A model generated the notes under the pieces. The model was not told the DNA's origin. It was given only the letters and a program-made list of their open reading frames with translations, and did no database searches. Below are positions 1-8,589 of a stretch of 15,000 nucleotides of DNA, piece by piece. Positions within the stretch are counted from its first letter, which is position 1. Every line of letters starts with the position of its first letter. A program made the translations under genes and the position numbers. The DNA lies in NCBI GenBank assembly GCA_030674155.1, contig CM060342.1, positions 18,931,677 through 18,946,676 of the forward strand. The letters are read 5' to 3'. This DNA is from Stramonita haemastoma (Eukaryota; Mollusca; Gastropoda; Neogastropoda; Muricidae).

Positions 1-35
1 GTTCTTTGAATGAGACTATAAACCGACCATTAAGT
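1..35 (+). repeat. Partial SINE core at window edge
   Basis: The first bases (GTTCTTTGAATGAGACTATA and onward) align closely with 12594-12617, where the same core lies inside a SINE with a recognisable tRNA-like head. The expected head would lie left of the window. After about position 35 the match to the other cores fades. The call rests on internal similarity alone, and the element boundary cannot be seen. Confidence 0.55.
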
Positions 36-201
36 CCTGATGATACTTGAGTGCAAGTTAGAAGATATATTATACATGATAACGGCTATGGCTGTATATA
101 TTTATGTTAAGAAGTTAATGATTATGACAATGACCCACACATTGCTGTTAACATTGATCAACTCGCTAGGAGTGAGGGATCATTGCCTGGAAGAAAAAAG
201 T

Positions 202-258
202 GACAGCCCCGATATGGCCTTCATGGTCGGTGAGGCTATAACAAGACTGGATAGAAAA
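202..258 (+). repeat. GACAGCCCC...GGCTATAA repeat module, copy 1 of 3
   Basis: This block contains GACAGCCCCGATATGGCC, then a GGTCGG motif and a GGCTATAA-like end. It matches blocks at 1353-1400 and 12933-12988 in the same orientation and motif order. It carries no tRNA-like promoter boxes itself, so it looks like the 3' or internal module of a composite short repeat. Its function is unknown, and the link to molluscan SINE tails is from memory and unproven. Confidence 0.6.
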
Positions 259-261
259 TGA

Positions 262-1050
262 TCAGGCGCTCTTTTTCATAACTTCAAAAGATCTGAATGA
301 ATAGCAGACTGATGAAAGCTGGCATCAACAGAAAGATTATGCATGTACCACCACTTGGATATTGCATTGCTTTACATCTCCGTGGCCTTGCTTTTCTAGT
401 CACATCTCTGTTCATTAAAATCTTTGAAAGGTATCGCATACAAACTTGTTCCGCTCTGAGCATTTTTAAACAGTAGATAGTCCCCCCCCTCCCCCAAGGA
501 AGTGTCCATCCTATCTTCAGTACAGAAAAAAAAGCAAATCGTAATATCTGTCTGTCAGGTTGCAGTTTCAATTGTTTTTTGTGGAAGAGCTTTGTGCAAC
601 TGGCAGCTGGGATGCAGATGTTCAAAAGACAAATCCTGTTTTGTGTCAACATTATCCATGATAGGCTGAAGAAAATGATTAGAAAATTCTTAGTAACCCC
701 CAAACCCCCCACAATTCATTTATCTTTATATCAGGTTCAGAGAATTTTCTACATCTGGGAAAGCCCATCCTTTCTCAGCTGTGTGACAAAACCAAAATGT
801 GCAGATTTTATTTTTTGTTCACAAAGTAAATTTCTACAACTGCATAAAAAAAATGGTACTTCAAAACATGCTGGAAAGCTCTGAACCATCTCCATGTACA
901 GACTTAAAACACTACAGTACTTCTCCATCTATACAAGCTCTAGTGTCTGCAGAATCAGCGTGGTTGCAAAGTTTTTAAATCATCATCAAAACCATCTCAC
1001 CTCAAAACTGTAGATCTCAGACCCTGAAGGTGACTGTCCTGAGTTGACCT
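262..1050. other. Unassigned AT-rich stretch
   Basis: I recognise nothing here. Two overlapping open frames on opposite strands (284-712 minus, 579-884 plus) show no family resemblance. The plus frame is interrupted by A and C homopolymers. A run of C occurs near 481-496. The stretch is probably decayed noncoding sequence. Confidence 0.5.
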
Positions 1051-1056
1051 TATGGT

Positions 1057-1287
1057 TTGGCTAGGGCGTTGATACAAGGAACGACAGCTGTGTTGGTTTT
1101 AAGCCCTGTTTTTGAGAGCAGAGGGAAAAGAGGCAGACCACCAACATCATACATTGCCAGTATCAGTGGGATCAGTGGTCTGGGAGGGCTACAGGAGATC
1201 ATAGAACTCGGAAGAGACACAAAAAGAATGCGAACCCTGGTGGCATTCTGTGGAGCTCCTACCATTAACATTGATGGAGACAGTTGA
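1057..1287 (+). pseudogene. C-terminal relic of a non-LTR retrotransposon (LINE) reverse transcriptase ORF
   Basis: The reading frame ends in TGA at 1285-1287. It contains KRGRPPTSYIASISG, followed by LQEIIELGRDTKRMRTLVA and a short tail ending INIDGDS. The order GRPxTSY, then a basic ELxRDxxRxRTLVA stretch just before the stop, is typical of the extreme C-terminus of endonuclease/reverse-transcriptase LINE proteins that are common in invertebrates. The palm, with its YxDD catalytic motif, and the endonuclease domain are absent, so this is a 5'-truncated dead copy. About ten residues between QGTTA and GKRGRPP do not fit the usual pattern and may be an insertion. The first methionine is only the start of the open frame, not a real start. 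Family clade was not determined. The match is from memory of the family and was not searched. Confidence 0.72.
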
Positions 1288-1352
1288 GCCGATTAGAGTT
1301 TATTCTGTTAGTTTGCACAATTTTAATCTGAGATTTAGACATGCTATGAGGC

Positions 1353-1400
1353 GACAGCCCCGATATGGCCTGTGCGGTCGGTGATTCTATAATCGAGATA
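1353..1400 (+). repeat. GACAGCCCC...CTATAA repeat module, copy 2 of 3
   Basis: This copy starts GACAGCCCCGATATGGCC and continues with TGTGCGGTCGGTGATTCTAT. It shares its first 18 bases exactly with copy 1 at 202. It lies about 65 bp after the LINE relic stop codon, but I see no evidence that it belongs to that LINE. Confidence 0.6.
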
Positions 1401-1404
1401 GATC

Positions 1405-2085
1405 GTATAGACCCTGTTCACCATCAGGGACATAGAATCTGCCTAAGGGCTTTGCGGATCACCCATGTACACACTATGTACGCAGAGGCTGGGGGGGCAC
1501 TATCCAAAATACTGCTGTCTGGGTTTATGTTGCTGCATGAAACTTACTTTGAATGTAACCCTCCCCCCCCCCCTGCCTATAACCTGTTTTTCATCTCTAC
1601 AGCGCAGACACGGACCCTGGACGTGATCTTGGACTGTACCCTATTTTCTAAGAACACTTAGTGGATGCTGGGAATGCCTGAAGGTAGGTTTGACCTTGAA
1701 AACGCCACCAGTTCATGCATGTGCATCATGGACTAGATTTTGTACTCCGTTCATAATTAGAAGAGAGTGTGATCTGTACTGTCTTCGGTCCTATCATCTC
1801 CAACTGGAAAAACTGTTAGTACTGCTGAACTTTTGTGCTCTAATTCTTATTTGAAATTGGGTAAGTAATCCCGAGACATAATCTTGATATCCAGCAACTA
1901 AATGTCCACTCTTGACACCATTGCTTGTCGAAAACTCATCGCCTCATCCTCCCGTGTCCCGCTAAACAGAACGAAAATAACTTCATTTTGACATGAAATC
2001 TTGGCCCAGGCCAAAAGCTGTGAGCTGTGTCAGTGATTGATATGCCAAGGTCTACACTAAAATGTTATGGTGTAAAATGTATTGA
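1405..2085. other. Unassigned sequence
   Basis: I find no gene, promoter or repeat I can support. There is a C-homopolymer near 1561-1573. A 98-codon open frame (1365-1661) begins inside the repeat module and runs through that C-tract, so it is not credible. Confidence 0.5.
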
Positions 2086-2087
2086 GA

Positions 2088-2303
2088 TTTGCCTTCAGCC
2101 ACGACAAGCTCTTAACAAAACAGCCTGCACTCTTCTGTAAAGGAGAAAATGCCCTCTGAAGTAGGAGTAGGACTGTCGAAATGGTGAGGTACTTGAAAAG
2201 TTATACACGCAATTTTCTCATTCAGTGTGCAACTTCAATCTCACAGGGATTTCCAGGTGGGACGAGTGAGTCAGAGTGTACATTCTGGGGAACGCACAAC
2301 AAA
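2088..2303 (+). repeat. Three-copy interspersed element, copy A
   Basis: Copy A begins at the motif CTTCAGCCACGACAAGCTCT. It passes through a CCTCTGAAGTAGGAGTAGGA module, GGTGAGGTACTTGAAA and CCAGGTGGGACGAGTGAGTC, and ends near GGGGAACGCACAACAAAC. All of these motifs occur in the same order and strand at 5913-6252 and 8983-9220. No tRNA-like head is visible at its 5' side, so it is either a 5'-truncated SINE or a nonautonomous repeat of another type. The copies are clearly diverged and therefore old. Confidence 0.75.
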
Positions 2304-2703
2304 CTAGATTCTGACTTGCTAAAATGCCTCAAGGGATGAAACTTTGGAACTTGATGTAGACTTATTTGGGCACAGGCTTAAAATTTTAAACTGATACGGG
2401 AAAGAAGTATGGCAAGAACAAAAAACCTAAAAATTGTCTGAATATTAAAAAAAAAGTTAACATCAAAGTATTAAACTCAAGTGTGAGAAATTTTAGAAGT
2501 GAATGACAGTTATTGACTATAGGTATTCTTTATGCTCAAAGACAGCACTCTCAACAAACTGGTATGTTCACATCATTCAGTATCTTCAGAAAACTTCAAA
2601 ATCACAAGGTCTGGCAACACACTATTGTAGCGGTCAAGTTTACGCATTGATCAATAAAAGGCTTTTATTGTTTTTATTTACTCAATTTTTTACTCCTCAT
2701 CAA
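2304..2703. other. Unassigned AT-rich sequence
   Basis: No feature is recognised. The 74-codon open frame at 2503-2727 runs into the 3' end of the neighbouring SINE and has no recognisable protein similarity. Confidence 0.5.
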
Positions 2704-3082
2704 GTCGCAGCAGATTTCTCTGCGTGAAATTCCGGGTGCTCTCCCCGGGGAGAGCGTGTCGCCACAAGAGCAGCACCACCCATTTTTTCTTTTCCTGTGC
2801 AACTGGATTCGTTTCCCTACGGGAGTGACTTTTTTCTACAAAATTTTGCAGGGACAACTTGTGTTGCCGTGTTAATTTTTTTTACGTGCGCCAAATAATT
2901 GTGTAACACACAGGACCCTGGTTTATCGTCTCATCCGAAAGACTAGCACCCAGACCACAACCCATGATCCAATGGATGGGGAAAAAAAAAATCAGGCCCA
3001 AACGGGATTCGAACGCCCGCACAATTCCGACCCGGACTTTTTGCTTTTTAGGCAGGCGCGTTACCTTTAGACCACCGATTGA
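2704..3082 (-). mobile_element. Full-length tRNA-derived SINE with conserved core and long tail
   Basis: Read on the minus strand, the element starts at about 3082 with a tRNA-like head. A box-A-like stretch, TGGTCTAAAGGTAACGCGCC, is followed by a box B, GTTCGAATCCC, about 45 bases later. Together these form an internal RNA polymerase III promoter. Next comes the core TCGGATGAGACGATAAACC with a TGTGTTACACA stretch, then a tail containing TGTCCCTGCAAAATTTTG, GTAGAAAAAAG and GAGAAATCTGCTGCGAC near 2704. It aligns end to end with the plus-strand element at 10075-10453, and both are about 379 bp. No clear target-site duplication is visible. It is probably mobilised by a partner LINE that I cannot identify here. 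Confidence 0.85.
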
Positions 3083-3505
3083 TTCACTTCGGTATGTTTG
3101 GAAGTCAAGGTCACTCAGCAACCATCACTCATTAAATCAACATAATTCAAGGTCCCATAGAAGCCACCAGAGGATACGGTCACATTAACCAGAAAAGTTC
3201 ACGCAGCAGCCAGATCCGCAGGGATGTAAATATAATCGCAACAATGAAAACGGCGGAGAGCAGAGTTCTATACTGGCGTTTATAGAGGCCGAAGCTGTAT
3301 GTTTTAGGAGAAAGATCTAGAAAGTAATGTGACAGGCACAGAGAAAGAGGTCATGTTAAAAACTGACCCATGGTCATTCAGCCCGTGAGGAAGAGAGATC
3401 GTAGGGAGATGAGGGACATAACATAATTAGTCAGTACAGAACACAGTATTGTTCAGCTAATAGAGAAAGGGGTTACGTCAGCTAAATGAGGGCAACCACT
3501 CACTT
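3083..3505. other. Unassigned sequence
   Basis: I see no gene or recognisable repeat between the SINE head and the CT-rich tract. Part of it (about 3300-3480) is moderately purine-rich. Confidence 0.5.
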
Positions 3506-3509
3506 CTCT

Positions 3510-3545
3510 CTGTCTCTCTGTCCTGTCGTCTCGTCTCTGTTCTCT

Positions 3546-3588
<43 letters not shown>

Positions 3589-3692
3589 CTCCTTCTCTCC
3601 TCTCTCCTCTTCTCCTCCACTCTCTCTCTCTCCTCCCACCTCTCTCCCACATCACTCTCACACCTCCTCTCTCCTCCTCCCCCACAACAATG
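3510..3692 (+). repeat. (CT)n pyrimidine tract
   Basis: This is an almost pure pyrimidine run on the plus strand. It holds a clean (CT)n core at about 3550-3583, followed by imperfect CTCC and TCTC repeats. The frames on both strands (Ser/Leu-rich plus, Arg/Glu-rich minus) are products of the repeat. It is a homopurine-homopyrimidine tract with triplex potential. Confidence 0.95.
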
Positions 3693-3998
3693 GAAGATAA
3701 ACACAATAGCCAAGGGAATAAACTAATAAAGAAATAGATAATGATATAATAAAAAATAAAAACAAATAACCCGAAAAAATCAACAAGAACCTTGCAGTAG
3801 TGCCATATAGCGCTACATTTTCCTTCCTCTGTAGCTGAGCGTTCTCTGACCTACGCACCCTGGGGAGTCACCCTGAATAAGCACTCTGACCCCCTCCTTC
3901 CCACCTGGGAATCGCTGTGAGACTGTAAGTACACACTGGATGAGAAGTTGGCGTGTGTGTCTGTTCACATGCCTCGCCACTTATGTAGCCATACTTTC

Positions 3999-4001
<3 letters not shown>

Positions 4002-4083
<82 letters not shown>

Positions 4084-4225
4084 CGCGCGCGCATGTGTGT
4101 GTGTGTGTGTTTATTTATTTCTTTATTTTATTTATTCTTTCATATCGAGGATAATGAAATGCGTGCGTGCGCGCGTACATGTGTGTGTGTGTGTGTGTGT
4201 GTTGTGTGTGTGTGTGTGTGTGAGC
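4002..4225 (+). repeat. Compound (TG)n / (GC)n alternating tract
   Basis: About 40 uninterrupted TG units run from 4002 to 4081. They are followed by GAGCGCGCGCGCATGTG and another short TG run, then a roughly 40-bp AT-rich spacer. GTGCGTGCGCGCG follows, then further TG runs up to AGCGCGCG near 4229. Long alternating purine-pyrimidine sequence with CG steps is the classic Z-DNA-prone composition. The Cys-Val open frames here are artefacts of the repeat. Confidence 0.95.
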
Positions 4226-4351
4226 GCGCGTATGGATGTTTGATTAAAAAGCTTTCTCATGGCAGTTAACAGCATTTTAAATGTGTGGAAATTGGCGTCT
4301 TTCTTAAAAGATGAAAGTACACGCTGGATGATATTGTGTATATAGCAGTTA

Positions 4352-5510
4352 AAGAAAATTCCCACTTAAGATTTCACCCATAGAAGACAATTCCCACTTA
4401 AGATTTAACCCATAGAAGAAAATTCCCACTTAAGATTTAACCCATAGAAGACAATTCCCACTTAAGATTTCAGCCACAGAAGAAAATTCCCACTTAAGAT
4501 TTAACCATAGAAGACAATTCCCACTTAAGATTTAACCCATAGAAGACAATTCCCACTTAAGATTTCAGCCACAGAAGAAAATTCCCACTTAAGATTTCAG
4601 CCACAGAAGAAAATTCCCACTTAAGATTTCAGCCACAGAAGACAATTCCCACTTAAGATTTCAAACATAGAAGAAAATTCCCACTATAAGATTTCTGTCA
4701 CATATGAAAATTCCCACTTAAGATTTCTGTCACATATGAAAATTCCCACTTAAGATTTCACCATAGAAGAAAATTCCCACTTAAGATTTCAGCGCAGAAG
4801 AATATTCCCACATGATCTTTCAGCCATAGAAGAAGACAATTCCCATATAAGTTTCAGCCATAGAAGACAGTTCCCACATGAGATTTCAGCATAGAAGAAA
4901 ATTCCCACATAAAATTTCAGCATAGAAGACAATTCCCACATAATGTTTCAGCATAGAAGACAATTCCCACATAATGTTTCAGCATAGAAGACAATTCCCA
5001 CATAATGTTTCAGCATAGAAGACAATTCCCACATAAGGTTTCAGCATAGAAGAAAATTCCCACATAAAATTTTATCATAGAAGAAAATTCCCACATAAAA
5101 TTTTATCATAGAAGAAAATTCCCACATAAGATTTCAGCATTGAAGACAATTCCCACATAACATTTCAGCCATAGAAGACAGTTCCCACATAAGATTTCAA
5201 CCTTAGAAGAAGACAGTCCTCACAGAAGATTTCAACCTTAGAAGAAGACAATTCTACAGAAGATTTCAACCTTAGAAGAAGACAATTCTCACAGAAGATT
5301 TCAACCTTAGAAGAAGACAGTCCTCACAGAGGATTTCAACCTTAGAGAAGACAGTCCTCACAGAAGATTTCAACCTTAGAAGAAGACAGTCCTCACAGAA
5401 GATTTCAACCTTAGAAGAAGACAATTCTCACAGAAGATTTCAACCTTAGAAGAAGACAGTCCTCACAGAGGATTTCAACCTTAGAAGACAATTCCCACAT
5501 AAGATTTCAC
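4352..5510 (+). repeat. Minisatellite of about 36 units, 31-35 bp each
   Basis: The consensus unit is CCCACTTAAGATTTCAGCC followed by a short run ending in AGAAGACAATT or AGAAGAAAATT. I counted 36 units, most 31, 32 or 35 bp long. They fall into blocks: CCCACTTAAG units (about 1-14), CCCACATAAG-like units (about 15-27) and CTCACAGAAG units with AGAAGAAGACA (about 28-35). The last unit returns to the CCCACATAAG type. The frame shifts from unit to unit and TAG recurs, so the array does not encode a repeat protein. It is not a CRISPR: the copies abut without unique spacers and the surroundings are eukaryotic. Confidence 0.95.
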
Positions 5511-5912
5511 AGCATCAAACAACAGTTTTGTAGCACTTAGCTCTGTTGATAAGTGACAGTTTGGGCCATCAGCCAGTTCCAATAGCGAAGTTTGGTGATT
5601 AAATATTTGTCCCATCTTAGAATGCGCATTGTTTTTTCCTTTACTCTCGATAACTGTTTAATTAAGGTTAAGGTGATCAGTGTGCAGCCTTATAAGAACA
5701 GACTCTTTTCAGTTTTCATTAGCACCTGAGGGAAAAGTGTTCTTCAGGCGAGAAAAAAATATAGATCTAGTTTCTTTAGTTTTTCCATTTCTCTTATCAG
5801 AGATTTTCATCACGAAGTTGTTCTGGATTCACAATAAATGCATTTGGGATTTGTGGTGTTCGAAAAATTTTTTTTGGTGGTTTTTGTGGCGTTCTTGACA
5901 ACCCAGTCGACG
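5511..5912. other. Unassigned sequence 3' of the minisatellite
   Basis: I recognise nothing. A 72-codon plus-strand frame (5680-5898) has no family resemblance and ends in T/G-rich sequence. Confidence 0.5.
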
Positions 5913-6252
5913 TTCTCACAATAAAATATGTTGATGTTGTCTTCAGCCATGACAAACTCTAAGCATAATAATACTAATAGTAATATATGGGATTTATATA
6001 ACGCTGCGTCTTGTAAAGTACACAAATCAAAGCGCTTACAACATTTAGTTTTCCATTCGTGGAGAAAAAAAAATCCTCTGAAGTCGGAGTATGGCTGTCT
6101 ATATGGCGAGGTACTTGAAAGCAGCCATACCTGCAAACTCCTCATCCAGCGTGTGCTTTCGGTCCTTCTGTAACTCCCAGGTGGGGTGAATGAGTCAGAG
6201 TGCATTTTCTGGGTGACCCCTTGGGTGTTAAGCTGGGGAATGCCCAACAATA
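5913..6252 (+). repeat. Three-copy interspersed element, copy B, with nested insert
   Basis: The left part (CTTCAGCCATGACAAACTCT, from 5941) and the right part (CCTCTGAAGTCGGAGTATGG, then TCCCAGGTGGGGTGAATGAG, then GGGGAATGCCCAACAA) match copies A and C in order. Between them copy B holds about 90 bp that the other copies lack (5964-6060). The insert contains GGGATTTATATAACGCTGCG and AATCAAAGCGCTTACAAC. The minus-strand 146-codon frame over this region is an artefact. Confidence 0.78.
5964..6050 (+). mobile_element. Nested short repeat (TTTATATAACGC...AAAGCGCTTACA type)
   Basis: This insert within copy B opens with an AATAATACTAATAGTAATA microsatellite-like run. It then has GGGATTTATATAACGCTGCG, followed about 30 bases later by TCAAAGCGCTTACA. 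From memory, the pair of motifs resembles a short repeat widespread in invertebrate genomes, of the form ATTTATATAGCGC...CTCAAAGCGCTT. That identification is not verified. Its absence from copies A and C is what defines the edges. Confidence 0.5.
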
Positions 6253-6255
6253 CAT

Positions 6256-6670
6256 CATCAACTCAGATGCCAGCATGACCTAGAATCCACGCAGAAATTA
6301 TGCTGTCTCCATTTTTTTTTCTTTTTGATAGAGGAGGAGTGTTAATTAACGTGTTTTTTTTTTAATTTTGAAGTTAAGTGATTGCTGGTACACATGGTAG
6401 CATTATTCAAAGAAATGTTTCCATTTTGTTTGATTGATAATTTGCTTTATTCATATTAATCAGTTCATTTCTATATTTTCTTCCGAATGGCGTTAGGATG
6501 TAAAAAGACATGGAGCAAGCTTTCTTTGTGAGATGTGCAAGAATTTTGTAACTGAAATTTGTGAAGATTTGAGCCGATTTCTTTAGTTTAATCTTGTTCG
6601 GTGATACTAAATTTCCATATGGTGTGTGGTAGGAGGAGGTATGTGGTAAAAGAGAAACAACAAAGAATGA
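6256..6670. other. Unassigned AT-rich sequence
   Basis: No feature beyond poly-T runs at about 6312-6322 and 6353-6362. A 94-codon minus frame (6407-6691) is not recognisable. Confidence 0.5.
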
Positions 6671-6675
6671 AGACC

Positions 6676-6757
6676 CCACCATAAATACCACCCCACCTTT
6701 TCTAAAACAATGGCAACAACACCACCTCCACCACTACCACCACCACCACCACCACCA
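6676..6757 (+). repeat. (CCA)n microsatellite
   Basis: ACC/CCA triplets dominate, with a clean core at about 6735-6756. Read in the frame that stays open to 7086, the run codes for threonine. On the other strand it gives the poly-Trp seen at the end of a spurious frame. Confidence 0.9.
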
Positions 6758-7086
6758 ACAAACAACAAAAGTCAGAGCCCAAAATAAAATATGAAGGGGC
6801 AAATTCATACAAAATATCAGATTTTGTAAAAGACAGCTATGGCCTAACATCGAAAAACCACTCTTGCCAACATGGTAATTTTGTAAAAAGACTGCTAGCT
6901 TTGGGTCGAAAAGAGATTCTTGCCAACTTGGCAATGTCCGACTTTCGTAATACATACTATACTGGTCGACTTTCACCTCCCGATTTCACTGCCAAAGTCA
7001 AAGTCAAGAAAAGAGAAAGCCGTTGTTGGCCCGGTAAAAAGGTCACACACACACAGACAAAAACGGCTAAGTTTCATGATTGCTAA
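6706..7086 (+). other. Unexplained 127-codon open frame without a good start (probably not a gene)
   Basis: After a TAA at 6703-6705, this frame stays open to a TAA at 7084-7086. It begins in the threonine-coding CCA repeat, and its only internal ATG is at 6934. It includes FVKDSYGLTSKNHSCQHGN, then FVKRLLALGRKEILANLAMS, then a Lys/Arg-rich end. The two listed segments come from a 57-bp tandem duplication, which keeps the frame because 57 is divisible by 3. I recognise no protein family, and no splice context was established. It could be a decayed exon, transposon remnant or chance open frame. I favour chance or remnant. Confidence 0.2.
6821..6935 (+). repeat. Tandem duplication, 57-bp unit, two diverged copies
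   Basis: Unit 1 (6821-6877) and unit 2 (6878-6935) share ATTTTGTAAAA, then GAC.GCTA, then TCGAAAA, then CTTGCCAAC.TGG.AAT at equal spacing. Sequence after 6935 (ACTTTCGTAATAC, GGTCGAC) may be the start of a third, more diverged unit. Confidence 0.75.
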
Positions 7087-7089
7087 GCT

Positions 7090-7590
7090 GAAGCAGACAC
7101 GATACTACACAGGCATTTTTGTGTTTGCGCATTCAGTTACGCACGCATATGCACTCGTGATGACCGTCTAAGTCTGCTTAACTCGTGTCGATACGTCACT
7201 GAGGTCTATTTTGATATGTAAAAAGCGAGTACGTAACAAGGGCCACACAAACACATTGATCATGATCTTGGCAATATGCAACTGACACTGAAATTTGGAA
7301 ATCACTATGGTTGTGCCGCAATATTTGCTGTGTATGCTAATCATGATACGCTTTCACTGTTTTGAATATGCGTGTCCATCCATAGCTTTGTGGTTCAGTT
7401 TCTGCCGTCAAATTTCATCACAAAACTAAAAACATCTCTTAATGATATGAGTTCATGATGATAGTTTTTGTTACAGTTAGTTATACCATAGTGTATGAAT
7501 ATTCTCTAACTGATCACACGATTAATTTTTATCATAATGTTATTCTATTTGTAAAAAAAAAGAATCGCACTCCTCCAGAAAGCCTAAACA
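7090..7590. other. Unassigned sequence
   Basis: I find no gene, tRNA-like head or shared repeat module here. Composition is AT-rich with no long tract apart from an A-run at 7552-7561. Confidence 0.5.
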
Positions 7591-7600
7591 ATGTATAAAC

Positions 7601-7732
7601 CAACCAATACCTACTCGACCAACCAACCAACCAGCCAACCAACCAACCAACCCAACCAGCCCCAACCAACAACCAACCAACCAACCAACCAAACCACCAC
7701 CACCCAACACAAGCACAACCAACCAACCAACA
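7601..7732 (+). repeat. (CAAC)n tetranucleotide repeat
   Basis: Imperfect CAAC/AACC repeats are broken by CAGC, CCAAC and CACC variants. Frames over it (Asn-Gln-Pro-Thr plus, Gly-Trp-Leu-Val minus) are artefacts. Confidence 0.95.
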
Positions 7733-7763
7733 AAAAACCGTACACTGTAACTCTATGTATACC

Positions 7764-7862
7764 CGATGACGAATGCGGCTATCTTAATTAATGGCGGTTA
7801 AACGGTCACATACACAAAATCTCACCACAGGCGAACTAGAGATCTAGCCGAGGAATGAAAGT
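7764..7862 (+). repeat. Repeat module with GAATGCGGCT...TCTAGCCGAGGA
   Basis: GACGAATGCGGCTATCTTAA, then GGCGGTTAAACGGTCACATA, AAAATCTCACCA and TCTAGCCGAGGAATGAA match the order of motifs at 12761-12862. The first part is also a diverged form of the GAAGTCGGAGTATGGCT module in the three-copy element. No promoter boxes are visible, so it is probably the 3' portion of a SINE with the head missing. Confidence 0.65.
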
Positions 7863-7974
7863 AAAACACAAAAGAACCCCCCACCCCTTAATGAAAAAGC
7901 CATTTTCTACCCCTGCTGATTTCAAGTGACAATTTTCTATCACTAAAGAGACCCCTTTTCACAATAGGACAGTT

Positions 7975-8139
7975 CTTCTTTTTCTTCTTTCTTTTCTTCT
8001 GTCTTCGTCTGTTCTTCTGTCTGCTGTCTGTCTGTCTGTCTCTGTCTGTCCGTCCGTCGTCGTCCTTCCTCCTTTGCCTCTTGCCTTGCCTTCTCTTCTT
8101 TCTTCTTCTTCTTCTTCTTTCTTCCTTTCTCTTCTTTCT

Positions 8140-8171
<32 letters not shown>

Positions 8172-8173
8172 TT
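7975..8173 (+). repeat. Compound pyrimidine microsatellite (TTC / GTCT / TTTC)
   Basis: A TTCTT-rich start is followed by (GTCT)n at about 8020-8055, CCTT repeats, (TTC)n near 8100-8120 and (CTTT)n at about 8140-8172. It is almost entirely pyrimidine with G interruptions. The Lys/Arg/Glu-rich minus-strand frames are products of the tract. Confidence 0.95.
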
Positions 8174-8455
8174 TGCAAATGCAGATGATAAGTCAAACAC
8201 AAGTCCAAAGGGTCACACAGTGTCATCATATTTACCCCCCCCCCTCCCTTTCAGTAACAAAGAACATAATTATCACCAATGAACAAGAGCGCTACACCAT
8301 TCAACAATATATACTGATTTATTCAAAGATATGTTAATACCAGCACAGGCAAGAAAACGTTATTAGTGTGGCCACGAAACGAGATCCAATGGCCTTGCTA
8401 ACGCAATTCTCCAGGGAGGGAGACAGAGGAATAGACAGATTTTACGCTCCGGTCT
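8174..8455. other. Unassigned sequence
   Basis: Nothing is recognised apart from a short C-run near 8236-8244. Confidence 0.5.
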
Positions 8456-8460
8456 CCCAA

Positions 8461-8586
8461 CCCCCCTCCCCCCGCCAAACCCCCCCCCCCAAACCAAAAC
8501 CAAACATAAAAACCAACACCCCCCCCCCAAACAATTTAAAACAAAAGAAAAACAACCCAAGAAAGCAACAACCCCCCCCCCCCCCC
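8461..8586 (+). repeat. Clustered C-homopolymers in an A/C-rich stretch
   Basis: Runs of at least six C occur at 8461-8466, 8468-8473, 8480-8490, 8519-8528 and 8572-8586. They are separated by A-rich spacers, so the complementary strand carries five G-tracts. The poly-Pro and poly-Gly frames here are artefacts. Confidence 0.9.
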
Positions 8587-8589
8587 AAG

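Noticed and set aside
284..712. 142-codon minus-strand frame and the overlapping plus frame 579-884
   Set aside because: Overlapping antisense frames of similar quality, with homopolymer runs and no recognisable motif.
4352..5510. CRISPR-like array
   Set aside because: Units abut without unique spacers, unit length varies between 31 and 35 bp, and all surroundings are eukaryotic repeats. It is a minisatellite.
5810..6250. 146-codon minus-strand open frame
   Set aside because: It is antisense to copy B of the interspersed element and crosses the nested insert. No family similarity.
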